Source of the DNA: a virus
Length of the DNA: 34,523 bases
Reading direction: 5' to 3' (one strand)
IMG/VR virus record: IMGVR_UViG_3300045966_000100
Coordinates: 1-34,523 of that record
Position numbers and translations under genes: made by a program. Shown here one piece after another: positions 14,287 to 20,460 of this stretch. The notes below the pieces were generated by a model, which was not told the origin of the DNA, ran no database searches, and saw only the letters and a program-made list of their open reading frames with translations. Each line of letters starts with the position of its first letter. Position 1 is the first letter of the stretch.

Positions 14287-14535
14287 CTAGAGGACGCCTC
14301 CGAAGCGGGGGTCCTCGTCCCAGGCGAGGTCGTACCCGCTGAGGTCCGACTTCGCCTCGGCTAGGGTCGAGGTCGAGATCGGCCACGAGGCCGCTCCAGA
14401 GACTCCAGGACGGCTCTCGGCCCACTCCCTGAAGGCGACGGCTCGACGCTGCGTCGAGAAGTAGTACGAGACGGCTCCCCCGGTGTTCCTCCAGGCGTCC
14501 GAGGAGACCTCGACGATCCAGAACTCGCGGCTCAT
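14287..14535 (-). CDS. Hypothetical protein, last gene of operon C
   Basis: 82 residues, ATGA-coupled to the gene before. FWIVEVSSDAWRNTGGAVSY and FREWAESRPG suggest a small beta-beta-alpha fold; the middle has WPISTSTLAEAKSD and the end is acidic (DEDPRFGGVL). It stops four bases before promoter module D. Unknown function. Confidence 0.6.
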   Translation of the reverse strand: MSREFWIVEVSSDAWRNTGGAVSYYFSTQRRAVAFREWAESRPGVSGAASWPISTSTLAEAKSDLSGYDLAWDEDPRFGGVL

Positions 14536-14915
14536 GATTCCTTCATCCTCTCGTGATCCTCGGAGGCGGGCCAGTCCACGAGCCGACCGACGGCTCGGAC
14601 GACGGCGCGTCCGGAGTTGTAGTCCGCGAGCGTGTCCGCGTTGTGATCGCCGTAGCGGTAGGAGTCCATCAGGTGATCGGCCTCCCACCGGAGACGCGCG
14701 AGGAGCGCGTCCGACGGGTCCCGGATCACGACGGCGCGGTGGAGGTCCATCATCGCGAGCAGGGTCAGGCGTGGCTCGTCCTGGACGGCCTCCGCTCCTT
14801 GTCCCCATCCCGTCCCGTCCATGAAGAACGACAGGCGGGCGGGGACGCGGATCGTCCTCCGCGTGGAGTGCGTCCAGCGCGCTCCCGAGTAGTTGTTCCC
14901 AGTCCGGCGGGTCAT
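14532..14915 (-). CDS. Hypothetical protein, 127 residues
   Basis: Starts at the ATG at 14915 (ATGA overlap); a longer frame upstream is less likely. Basic start (TRRTGNNYSGARW), a helical core (LTLLAMMDLHRAVVIRDPSDALLARLRWEADHL), then a YRYGDHNADTLADYNSGRAV segment. The acidic and histidine-rich middle could be a small enzyme fold, but no catalytic signature is recognised. Confidence 0.6.
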   Translation of the reverse strand: MTRRTGNNYSGARWTHSTRRTIRVPARLSFFMDGTGWGQGAEAVQDEPRLTLLAMMDLHRAVVIRDPSDALLARLRWEADHLMDSYRYGDHNADTLADYNSGRAVVRAVGRLVDWPASEDHERMKES

Positions 14916-15139
14916 CGGAGGGTCCCGACGATCTGCCACGGCTCGACCGTGACGAAGACCGGCTCGTCGCCGTTCTCCAGGGCGGAGACGAGGTCCTGGG
15001 CGGGCCGGTGATCGACGGCGATCAGGACGCGTCCGACCTGGACGCTCCCGGTCTCGCCGACCTCCGGGTCGGCCTGTCCCTCGAAGAGGACGACCGATCC
15101 CTCGTCGCGATGGACGGCGGTGATCTCGTAGCGGTTCAT
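14912..15139 (-). CDS. Hypothetical protein, 75 residues
   Basis: ATGA-coupled at both ends. Mostly beta by pattern: YEITAVHRDEGSVVLFEG, TGSVQVGRVLIAVDH, then a helix LVSALENG and a final strand PVFVTVEPWQIVG. A compact single-domain protein of unknown function. Confidence 0.6.
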   Translation of the reverse strand: MNRYEITAVHRDEGSVVLFEGQADPEVGETGSVQVGRVLIAVDHRPAQDLVSALENGDEPVFVTVEPWQIVGTLR

Positions 15140-15414
15140 CGTGGCGCTCCTATCTGCTTCAGGGTCCAGGAGAGGATCGACTGGGCCTCGGCCTTCCGGA
15201 TGTGGTGGTTCCAGACGCTCGAACCTTCCGGCGTGAAGACGCTCGTCCGGCTCGCGATCGCCCGTCCCCCGCTCTCCACATGGACCCATACCTCCAGGCC
15301 CGCGAGACGCTTCGGCGCGGCTCCGGCCTCGTAGCAGTCCAGGGAGGCGGCGTGACTGAGCCGGACCTCTCCCCATCCCCCGCGCTGAATCTCGGCGACG
15401 ATGTAGGCCTTCAT
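15136..15414 (-). CDS. Hypothetical protein, 92 residues
   Basis: Starts at the ATG at 15414, overlapping the previous stop. KAYIVAEIQRGGWGEVRL opens a beta-rich half with a WVHVESGGRAIAS strand pair; the end is a helix EAQSILSWTLKQIG. Small domains of this beta-alpha type recur in this array. No family recognised. Confidence 0.6.
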   Translation of the reverse strand: MKAYIVAEIQRGGWGEVRLSHAASLDCYEAGAAPKRLAGLEVWVHVESGGRAIASRTSVFTPEGSSVWNHHIRKAEAQSILSWTLKQIGAPR

Positions 15415-15758
15415 CGGGGGACCTCCACGCGGAACCGGCGTCCGGCCCACTTCGCGATCCGGTCCTGGGCTTCGCTCAGGCTCCGGGCGCTCTCGTGGCG
15501 GTTTCCGTTCGGCTTCGTCTCGCCGGGAGTCGTCCACTCGTAGATCGTGAAGTCCGAGTACGGGACCTCGCGGATCGTGAGGATCGAGTCCTTCGCGCTC
15601 GCGGGGCGTCCGAGGATGCTTCCGAGGACGGTCTCGCGGTGGAGGAACCGGGCGTCCCATCGCCCGAGCGGGAGCCGTCCGGCGGCGACCCGCTGCCACA
15701 CGGGGTCCTTCTCGTAGAAGACGACCTCGGCGGCGGTAGTGGTTGTCTGGCGCTTCAT
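15411..15758 (-). CDS. Hypothetical protein, 115 residues
   Basis: The ATG at 15758 has GGAGCA upstream. It opens MKRQTTTTAAEVVFYEKD, with a basic middle and a C-terminal helix SEAQDRIAKWAGRRF. The MKR-T opening is shared with other genes of the array (17257, 17793, 17981). No function recognised. Confidence 0.6.
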   Translation of the reverse strand: MKRQTTTTAAEVVFYEKDPVWQRVAAGRLPLGRWDARFLHRETVLGSILGRPASAKDSILTIREVPYSDFTIYEWTTPGETKPNGNRHESARSLSEAQDRIAKWAGRRFRVEVPR

Positions 15759-15768
15759 TGTCTGCTCC

Positions 15769-16002
15769 CTAGATGTCCCGGCCCGCGTAGAACGCGGCCC
15801 GGACTGCTTCGCGGCTGAAGTGGACTTCCTGGCCGTTGTCTCGGAGGATCGTCGCGAAGTTCCGACCTCCGATGGCCTTCAGCGTGTCCTCGTCGTCCCA
15901 GTACGCGGGGACGAGGATGTAGGCGGCTCCGCGCGAGCCGGTGATCAGGAAGTGTCCGTTGACCTTCGAGATCGAGTAGTGGCGCTTCGTCGTGTTGTTC
16001 AT
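15769..16002 (-). CDS. Leaderless first gene of operon C
   Basis: 77 residues. The ATG at 16002 is six bases downstream of the TACCAT -10 box, so the longer upstream frame (to 16074) is not used, since it would start above the promoter. Sequence: MNNTTKRHYSISKVNGHFL, a GSRGAAYILVPAYW strand and a final helix SREAVRAAFYAGRD. The YSISKVNGHFLITG pattern suggests a small beta domain. Unknown function. Confidence 0.75.
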   Translation of the reverse strand: MNNTTKRHYSISKVNGHFLITGSRGAAYILVPAYWDDEDTLKAIGGRNFATILRDNGQEVHFSREAVRAAFYAGRDI

Positions 16003-16074
16003 GTGAGCATGGTACACGAGGTCGTGTAGGCCTGTCAAGTACCCTGGAGATGAATCGTTGCGCGGTGTCAACAC
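16003..16074 (-). promoter_or_regulatory. Promoter module C (leaderless, with two operators)
   Basis: Reading leftward: box GTGTTGACACCGCGCAACG (16074-16056), 17 bp, TTGACA (16038-16033), an 18-bp spacer, TACCAT (16014-16009), 6 bp, ATG at 16002. The perfect palindrome TACACGA-GG-TCGTGTA lies at 16013-16028. A second TTGACA inside the box looks incidental. Confidence 0.88.
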
Positions 16075-16078
16075 TTCG

Positions 16079-16303
16079 TCAGGCCTCCCGGATCGCGGCG
16101 CGGGCGATCCTCTGAACCTTCCGGATGACCGGCGAGAGAAGGTCCGAGCCGAGGTCCAGGTCGTGACGCCTCTCGAAGCGGTCGAACCAGTCCTCCCACT
16201 CGACCCGGCCCGTGTCGGGGTCGAGGTCCCATCCCTCCGCCGCGAACTCCTCGATCTCGGCCCGGATGTCCTCGACCTGGGCGGTCGTCTCGATCGTCCT
16301 CAT
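16079..16303 (-). CDS. Hypothetical protein, last gene of operon B
   Basis: 74 residues, ATGA-coupled. Acidic helical half (TTAQVEDIRAEIEEFAAEGW), an aromatic section VEWEDWFDRFERRH, then a basic helix IRKVQRIARAAIREA. It could be a small regulator or antirepressor, but no family is recognised. The stop is five bases from promoter module C. Confidence 0.6.
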   Translation of the reverse strand: MRTIETTAQVEDIRAEIEEFAAEGWDLDPDTGRVEWEDWFDRFERRHDLDLGSDLLSPVIRKVQRIARAAIREA

Positions 16304-16596
16304 CGCGAGCCGTCCACTTCCGCGAGCCGGTCGATGAGGTCCTCGACGGAGGCGAACTCGCCCTCGACCCTGGACGCGAGCGGGCCTTCGGCCTCGACGA
16401 CGATCCGGGTCGGCGTCCAGACGGTCACATGGGCGTCCAGGAACCGCGCGACTCCGAAGGTGACATTCCGGACCTTCCCTCCGCGCGGGAGGTCCTGGAG
16501 GCCCGCGATGACGCCGTAGGGCGCGCTCCAGTAGCGGCGGCGCTCCGTGAGATGGGCGACGATCGCGGCCTGGACTGCTTCGCGCTCGCTCACCAT
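16300..16596 (-). CDS. Hypothetical protein, 98 residues
   Basis: Start at ATG 16596 or GTG 16593 (GTGA overlap); both are in frame. A helix EREAVQAAIVAHLTERRRYW is followed by strands KVRNVTFGVARFLDAHVTVW and RIVVEAEGPLAS, and an acidic end helix. Alpha-beta domain with no recognised family. Confidence 0.6.
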   Translation of the reverse strand: MVSEREAVQAAIVAHLTERRRYWSAPYGVIAGLQDLPRGGKVRNVTFGVARFLDAHVTVWTPTRIVVEAEGPLASRVEGEFASVEDLIDRLAEVDGSR

Positions 16597-17063
16597 CGGA
16601 CCTCCGGCGGGACGCGCTTCGCGCACTCGCTCCCGACTGGGAACCATCCCTGGGATCGCGGGTCGTTCATGGCGGCGTCCAGGTCGCGGACCGGGTCGAT
16701 CGTCCCGTCCGTGAGGAGATGGATCGAGGTCCCCCGCTCGACCGCGTCGGCGGTCATCCCGCGTCCGCAGACGAAGCACTCGTCCGGGAGGTTCCGTCGG
16801 TTCGCGGCGCGGTTCCGCGCGCGGACCTGGGGGTCCTTCTGGAGGTCGGAGGCCTTCAGGATCGGGGTCAGGTCGTAGGCCGGGGCGACGACGCGTCCCG
16901 TCGCGCCTGACTGATCCCACTCGATCGTCACATGGCCGCTCCGCCCGTCATGGTTCACGACGACGCGGACGATCGTTCCGGTCCAGCCGGAGCCGTTGCG
17001 TCGGACTCGCGTCCCTGGGCGCGCTTCGCGCCACGCGGGGAAGGTGACGGGACCGCGAGTCAT
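16590..17063 (-). CDS. Two-domain protein: SH3-like plus zinc-finger-like
   Basis: The 157-residue protein has an N-terminal domain PGTRVRRNGSGWTGTIVRVV...VTIEWDQ (16-55) like the small beta-barrel of the first gene of operon A, with which it appears paralogous. The C-terminal half has CFVCG (95-99), a His near 114 and C near 148, suggesting a zinc site. It may be a small chromatin- or RNA-binding barrel with a finger. Function unknown. Confidence 0.65.
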   Translation of the reverse strand: MTRGPVTFPAWREARPGTRVRRNGSGWTGTIVRVVVNHDGRSGHVTIEWDQSGATGRVVAPAYDLTPILKASDLQKDPQVRARNRAANRRNLPDECFVCGRGMTADAVERGTSIHLLTDGTIDPVRDLDAAMNDPRSQGWFPVGSECAKRVPPEVRW

Positions 17064-17257
17064 CGGGTCTCGACCTTCACGATCCGGGCGACCTTCGGGT
17101 CGGAGGCGAAGATCGTCACGGTCATCTCCTCAGGAGTGACCTCGATCTCGCCGGGGCGGTACTTGCGAACTCGGACGAGGTCCTGGTTCACGAGACCGTC
17201 TTCCCATCCCAACCAGGAGATCAGGAGGACCGGCTGCTGCTTCGTCGTGCGCTTCAT
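17060..17257 (-). CDS. Leaderless first gene of operon B
   Basis: 65 residues; the ATG at 17257 is six bases after TAGGAT. MKRTTKQQPVLLISWLGWED leads a small beta-rich protein with VRVRKYRPGEIEV and a VTIFASDPKVARIV strand pair. No family recognised. ATGA-coupled to the next gene. Confidence 0.7.
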   Translation of the reverse strand: MKRTTKQQPVLLISWLGWEDGLVNQDLVRVRKYRPGEIEVTPEEMTVTIFASDPKVARIVKVETR

Positions 17258-17328
17258 GTGAGAATCCTACCTGACCTCGTGTAGTCTGTCAAGCGGTAGC
17301 GGGGAGGATCGTTGCCTCCCCGCACCAC
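17258..17328 (-). promoter_or_regulatory. Promoter module B (leaderless, weaker operator)
   Basis: Reading leftward: box GTGGTGCGGGGAGGCAACG (17328-17310), 17 bp, TTGACA (17292-17287), a 17-bp spacer, TAGGAT (17269-17264), 6 bp, ATG at 17257. The palindrome at 17268-17283 is imperfect (TACCTGACCTCGTGTA), so binding may be weaker than at A and C. Confidence 0.8.
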
Positions 17329-17332
17329 ATCT

Positions 17333-17500
17333 TCAGGACTCGTCCCAGGTCGGCTCGTACTCCCCCGCGTCCTCGTTGAACTGGAGGTCCGCGTGATCCT
17401 CGTCCTCGATCCGGATCATGTAGACCACATGATCGAGGACCTTATCGTCCGGTCCCTCGAAGGAGCAGTCCCGGCCTCGGCACTTCGTCCAGGGCTTCAT
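17333..17500 (-). CDS. Small acidic protein with CxxxxC, last gene of operon A
   Basis: 55 residues, coupled to the gene before (ATGA at 17500). CRGRDC near residues 7-12 might bind metal; the rest is strongly acidic (DEDHADLQFNEDAGEYEP), with VVYMIRIED strands. Codon style matches neighbours. The stop is close to promoter module B. Function unknown; acidic proteins of this size can be DNA mimics, which is only a guess here. Confidence 0.6.
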   Translation of the reverse strand: MKPWTKCRGRDCSFEGPDDKVLDHVVYMIRIEDEDHADLQFNEDAGEYEPTWDES

Positions 17501-17793
17501 CGGAGCGTCCCGGTCGCGCGCTGGATCGCGCGGAGCAGATGCCAGAACTTCGGCGCGTCTCCATCGACGGCCAGATAGACATCGGCGAGCATGAGGGCTT
17601 CGTCCTCACTCCGGGCGTAGGTCGCGCCCGGGAGGATGTTCGCGAACCCGCTCTCGTCCAGGACGCGCCACACGACGGACCATTCCGTCCCGATGCGTTC
17701 GTGTCCGGGCTTGATCGTGAGGCCCGCGTAGCGGACGGTCACGGCGGGGAGTTCGGGTCGGGCTTCCATTGTCGTCATCTCCTGGCGCTTCAT
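17497..17793 (-). CDS. Hypothetical protein, 98 residues
   Basis: Starts at the ATG at 17793, overlapping the previous stop. MKRQEMTTMEARPEL leads a beta-rich core (VTVRYAGLTIKPGHERIG, WSVVWRVLDESG), then ARSEDEALMLADVYLAV and a basic end helix. Unknown family. Confidence 0.6.
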   Translation of the reverse strand: MKRQEMTTMEARPELPAVTVRYAGLTIKPGHERIGTEWSVVWRVLDESGFANILPGATYARSEDEALMLADVYLAVDGDAPKFWHLLRAIQRATGTLR

Positions 17794-17981
17794 CGGTACT
17801 TCTCCCAGTTCCGCCGCATGGCGGCGAGTCGTTCGTCCGAGATGTAGCAGCAAGTCTCGTCCGCGCGGATGTGACGGCCCTCGCGGGCGCATCGGCTCAG
17901 ATGTCCGGCGGTGAGGCGCTCCATCGCGGCCTCGTGTTCCGGCGTCCCCCAGGAATCGACCGGGCTAGTGTCGCGCTTCAT
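17790..17981 (-). CDS. Hypothetical protein with possible C/H metal site
   Basis: 63 residues; GAGGAGCC precedes the ATG at 17981. MKRDTSPVDSWGTPEHEAAM is followed by HLSRCAREGRHIRADETCCY, whose H/C spacing may form a metal site, then an RLAAMRRNWEKYR helix. Unknown function. Confidence 0.55.
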   Translation of the reverse strand: MKRDTSPVDSWGTPEHEAAMERLTAGHLSRCAREGRHIRADETCCYISDERLAAMRRNWEKYR

Positions 17982-17992
17982 CGTTGGCTCCT

Positions 17993-18175
17993 CTACTTCG
18001 TGAAGTCTTCGAGGTCGATGTCCAGACCGGCCCGGACCTTCGCCCGGATGTGTTCGGCGCTGGACCTCGTCTCGGTGAAGATGCGGGTCCGTCGTCCGTG
18101 GGCGTCGGTCCCGGAGATGCTGAATCCGTCGCGGCCTCGGTAGACCTTCGGGCGGATGGAGAGGCGGGCCGTCAT
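17993..18175 (-). CDS. Hypothetical 60-residue protein
   Basis: Starts at the ATG at 18175, overlapping the previous stop (ATGA). TARLSIRPKVYRGRDGFSIS and TRIFTETRSSAEHIRAKV suggest two strands then a helix; the end DIDLEDFTK is acidic. The fold pattern resembles the N-terminal (AP2-like) DNA-binding part of phage integrases, but no catalytic domain follows. Confidence 0.55.
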   Translation of the reverse strand: MTARLSIRPKVYRGRDGFSISGTDAHGRRTRIFTETRSSAEHIRAKVRAGLDIDLEDFTK

Positions 18176-18375
18176 CGGACGACCTCGACCTCGCGTGGGC
18201 TGAAGAAGCCCGCGCTCCGTGAGACGCGCTTCTGGTCGTCCCACTTGACCTCGACGAGACCGCCGAGTTCGCCTTCGGAGGCGACGATGCGGACGATCGT
18301 TCCGCGACGACCGGAGAAGTGAAGGCTCCGGACCTGGGCGCCGACCTGGAAGTCGGCGGGAAGGGAAGTGAACAT
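18172..18375 (-). CDS. Leaderless first gene of operon A, SH3-like barrel
   Basis: 67 residues. ATG 18375 is six bases after TATATT, so the frame further upstream is excluded. FQVGAQVRSLHFSGRRGTIV then GGLVEVKWDD and a closing VEVV follow the pattern of a small SH3/KOW-like barrel, and match the N-terminal domain of the gene at 16590. Probable nucleic-acid or protein adaptor; unproven. Confidence 0.7.
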   Translation of the reverse strand: MFTSLPADFQVGAQVRSLHFSGRRGTIVRIVASEGELGGLVEVKWDDQKRVSRSAGFFSPREVEVVR

Positions 18376-18446
18376 GAGAGGAATATACACGAGGTCGTGT
18401 AGCGTGTCAAGTACCCTGGACGAAGAATGTTGCCCGGAGTCACCAC
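18376..18446 (-). promoter_or_regulatory. Promoter module A (leaderless, with two operators)
   Basis: Reading leftward: box GTGGTGACTCCGGGCAACA (18446-18428), 17 bp, TTGACA (18410-18405), a 17-bp spacer, TATATT (18387-18382), 6 bp, ATG at 18375. The perfect palindrome TACACGA-GG-TCGTGTA is at 18386-18401. This has the best -10 of the five modules. Confidence 0.9.
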
Positions 18447-18469
18447 TTCTTCGCGGAGGCCGGATCGTC

Positions 18470-18475
18470 TACACT
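18470..18475 (+). promoter_or_regulatory. Possible rightward -10 for glycosyltransferase/terminase genes
   Basis: TACACT fits the TAnnnT form; the -35 region (TTCTTC near 18447) is poor. A start near 18482 leaves a 20-nt leader with GAGAGACGGAG before the GTG. The box of module A sits about 45 bp upstream of that start, a position used by activators. Confidence 0.45.
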
Positions 18476-18502
18476 CCCTCGAACTGAGGACGGAGAGACG
18501 GA

Positions 18503-19720
18503 GTGGACGCGCTGATCCTCTCGAACGCGCTCGACACGAACGGCCAGAACGCGCGGTATGTCCGGGCCTCGGAGCGATGGGGCAACGACCCGGATGTCGT
18601 TCGCGCGCTCGCGCTCGGCTCCTACGATCCGGCGGCGGTCATCGCGCGCTTCCAGTTCGCCGCCGAGAAGTTCGGGAACATCGCGATCCGGTCGGCCCAT
18701 CGCTCGACACACATCTATCAGTCGATGCCACACGACATCATGTGGACGGCCTCGTCTCACGAGATGGTCCGGCGTCTCGCGATGGAGGCCGACATCCTCC
18801 ATCTGAACAACTCCTGGAGACCGCTCCAGAGACTCCGGCTGAAGCGAGACGCTCCGCCGATGCTCCTCCATCATCACGGCTCCCTCTTCCGCTCCGACCC
18901 GCGCGGGATGCTGGACTGGGCCTACCGGAACCGGGCGCTTCAGGCGGTCTCGACGATCGACCTACAACACGCCGCGCCGGATGTCCTCCATTGGCTCCCG
19001 ACGGCCTACGACATCGGCGCGCTCGAAGCGTTCGGTCGCGAGCATCGGCGCGAGCCGGACGGTCGCGTCCGGGTCGTGACCTGTCCGACGAACCGCGAGA
19101 TCAAGTCCACGGCGACGCTCGAAGCGGCGGTCCGTCGGCTCGCGGACGAGGGCCTCGACATCGACCTCGTCGTCGTCGAGGGTCTCCGGTGGGAGGAGGC
19201 GCTGAAGATCAAGGCGACGGCGGACATCTACTTCGATCAGGTCCTACTCGGGGTCGGCTGTAACGCGATCGAGGCCTGGGCGATGGACATCCCAGTTATC
19301 GCGGGCGCGGGACCCTGGACCCTGGGACAGATGGAGCGGACCTGGGGCGACATCCCGTTCCGACAGGCGACGGAGGAGACGATCGGCGACGCAGTCCTCG
19401 ACCTCGCGGTCCATCCGAAGAAGCGGGAGTCCTGGGCGAAGAAGGGGAAGGCCCATGTCCTCCGCTTCCACGACGAGCGGCCCGCACTCGCCCGACTCGC
19501 CGAACTGTACGGGCGGACACTCGCGCACCGGACGGAGAGGGCGGACTATCCGGAGGTCGTGGCCGTGACCTTCACGGCCCAGGTCCCATCGCTCCGTCTC
19601 GGGAACCAGCGGTTCGACTTCGCATCGGGTCCGGTCGTCATCGCGAATCCGTTCACCGCGAACCGGCTCCGGAACTACGCGCTCCGACATCCGTCGGACG
19701 GGATACGGGAGGTCGCATAG
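18503..19720 (+). CDS. GT-B-type glycosyltransferase with C-terminal extension
   Basis: This 405-residue protein should move a sugar from a nucleotide donor to an unknown acceptor. About residues 1-345 read as a GT-B fold: a helical/Rossmann N-domain (DILHLNNSWRPLQRLRLKR, LLHHHGSLFR) and a C-domain with RVVTCPTNREIKST, ADIYFDQ and GVGCNAIEAWAMDIPVIAG, the segment that normally holds the donor-binding Glu. From about 350 a separate region (PEVVAVTFTAQVPSLRLGNQ, then FASGPVVIANPFTANRL) does not belong to GT-B and resembles small phage structural modules. The gene heads the terminase operon, pointing to virion rather than DNA glycosylation, though that is inference. Confidence 0.8.
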   Translation: MDALILSNALDTNGQNARYVRASERWGNDPDVVRALALGSYDPAAVIARFQFAAEKFGNIAIRSAHRSTHIYQSMPHDIMWTASSHEMVRRLAMEADILHLNNSWRPLQRLRLKRDAPPMLLHHHGSLFRSDPRGMLDWAYRNRALQAVSTIDLQHAAPDVLHWLPTAYDIGALEAFGREHRREPDGRVRVVTCPTNREIKSTATLEAAVRRLADEGLDIDLVVVEGLRWEEALKIKATADIYFDQVLLGVGCNAIEAWAMDIPVIAGAGPWTLGQMERTWGDIPFRQATEETIGDAVLDLAVHPKKRESWAKKGKAHVLRFHDERPALARLAELYGRTLAHRTERADYPEVVAVTFTAQVPSLRLGNQRFDFASGPVVIANPFTANRLRNYALRHPSDGIREVA

Positions 19721-19797
19721 TGGAAGGCTTCATCATGATCGTCGTCGCGGTCCTCGTCGCGCTCCTGATCTGGCGCTGGCTCTCGGGTCGGCGATGA
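19720..19797 (+). CDS. Tiny membrane protein
   Basis: 25 residues from GTG, overlapping the stop before it by one base and the next ATG by four. A single hydrophobic span (IMIVVAVLVALLIWRWL) and a basic end (SGRR). The tight overlaps suggest it is translated. Unknown role. Confidence 0.5.
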   Translation: MEGFIMIVVAVLVALLIWRWLSGRR

Positions 19798-20087
19798 CAC
19801 CGGATCAGCGGCGGCTCGTCGCGCTGCGTCGGCTCGCGACCGATCCGTCCGCGACAGAGAACGAACGACAGGTCGCGGAGACGAAGGCGTCGGAACTGGA
19901 GACACGGGGCGTCCGGCTACCTCCGCCTCCGCCGCGTGCTCCGGTCGCTCCTGCGCCGGAGGCGTGGCCGATGGGATGGGGCGGGACGACGACGGGGACC
20001 TGGACCTCGTCCGGCACGACGAACCTCCGAGGACCCTTCGGCTTCAAGGTTCGGATCATCGTCGGGACGACGCGCTTCGATGGCTAG
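19794..20087 (+). CDS. Hypothetical protein upstream of HNH, possible small terminase
   Basis: 97 residues, ATGA-coupled. The N-terminal helical part (LVALRRLATDPSATENERQ) resembles the helix pattern of the DUF2786 type; a proline-rich linker and a Gly/Thr-rich end follow. Its place before HNH and large terminase would suit a small terminase subunit, but no HTH is evident. Low certainty. Confidence 0.5.
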   Translation: MTPDQRRLVALRRLATDPSATENERQVAETKASELETRGVRLPPPPPRAPVAPAPEAWPMGWGGTTTGTWTSSGTTNLRGPFGFKVRIIVGTTRFDG

Positions 20088-20460
20088 GCGGCATTGGACC
20101 TACAAGGGCGAGCGTCGTCGGCGGGCGGTCTTCCGCCGGGACAACTGGGAGTGTCAGGTCCGGGGTCCCGGCTGCGTCGGCGTCGCGACGGAGATCGACC
20201 ATCGCATCCCGCGCAGTCGCGGCGGGACGGAGGAGATGGGGAACCTCCGGGCCGCGTGTGGTCCGTGTAACCGGCGGAAGGGCGCGCTCCTTCTGCGCGG
20301 GGACGGACCCGATGGTCCGACTCGGACGAGGCCGTTCTTTAGCGAGGCGGCTCCCGCTGGAGAGGCCTTCCGAACAATCTCTCCCCAGGCTCGACGCCGT
20401 GAGTCGCGATGGGCGACGGCGGCGCGCGACTACACGCGGCGGAACCGTGGCGCTGACTGA
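20080..20460 (+). CDS. HNH endonuclease
   Basis: This 126-residue protein has the HNH signature: C25 and C32, E38-I-D40-H41, a following R-x-R-G-G-T loop, N55, and C60xxC63-N with RRKG. HNH genes next to the large terminase are typical of cos-type phages, where HNH assists end cutting (as for HK97 gp74). It overlaps the terminase by 14 bases. The C-terminal 50 residues are Arg-rich and probably bind DNA. Confidence 0.9.
   Translation: MARRHWTYKGERRRRAVFRRDNWECQVRGPGCVGVATEIDHRIPRSRGGTEEMGNLRAACGPCNRRKGALLLRGDGPDGPTRTRPFFSEAAPAGEAFRTISPQARRRESRWATAARDYTRRNRGAD

Noticed and set aside
15769-16074. Longer version of the operon C first gene
   Set aside because: Its start would lie upstream of the -10 and operator; the leaderless ATG at 16002 fits the other modules.
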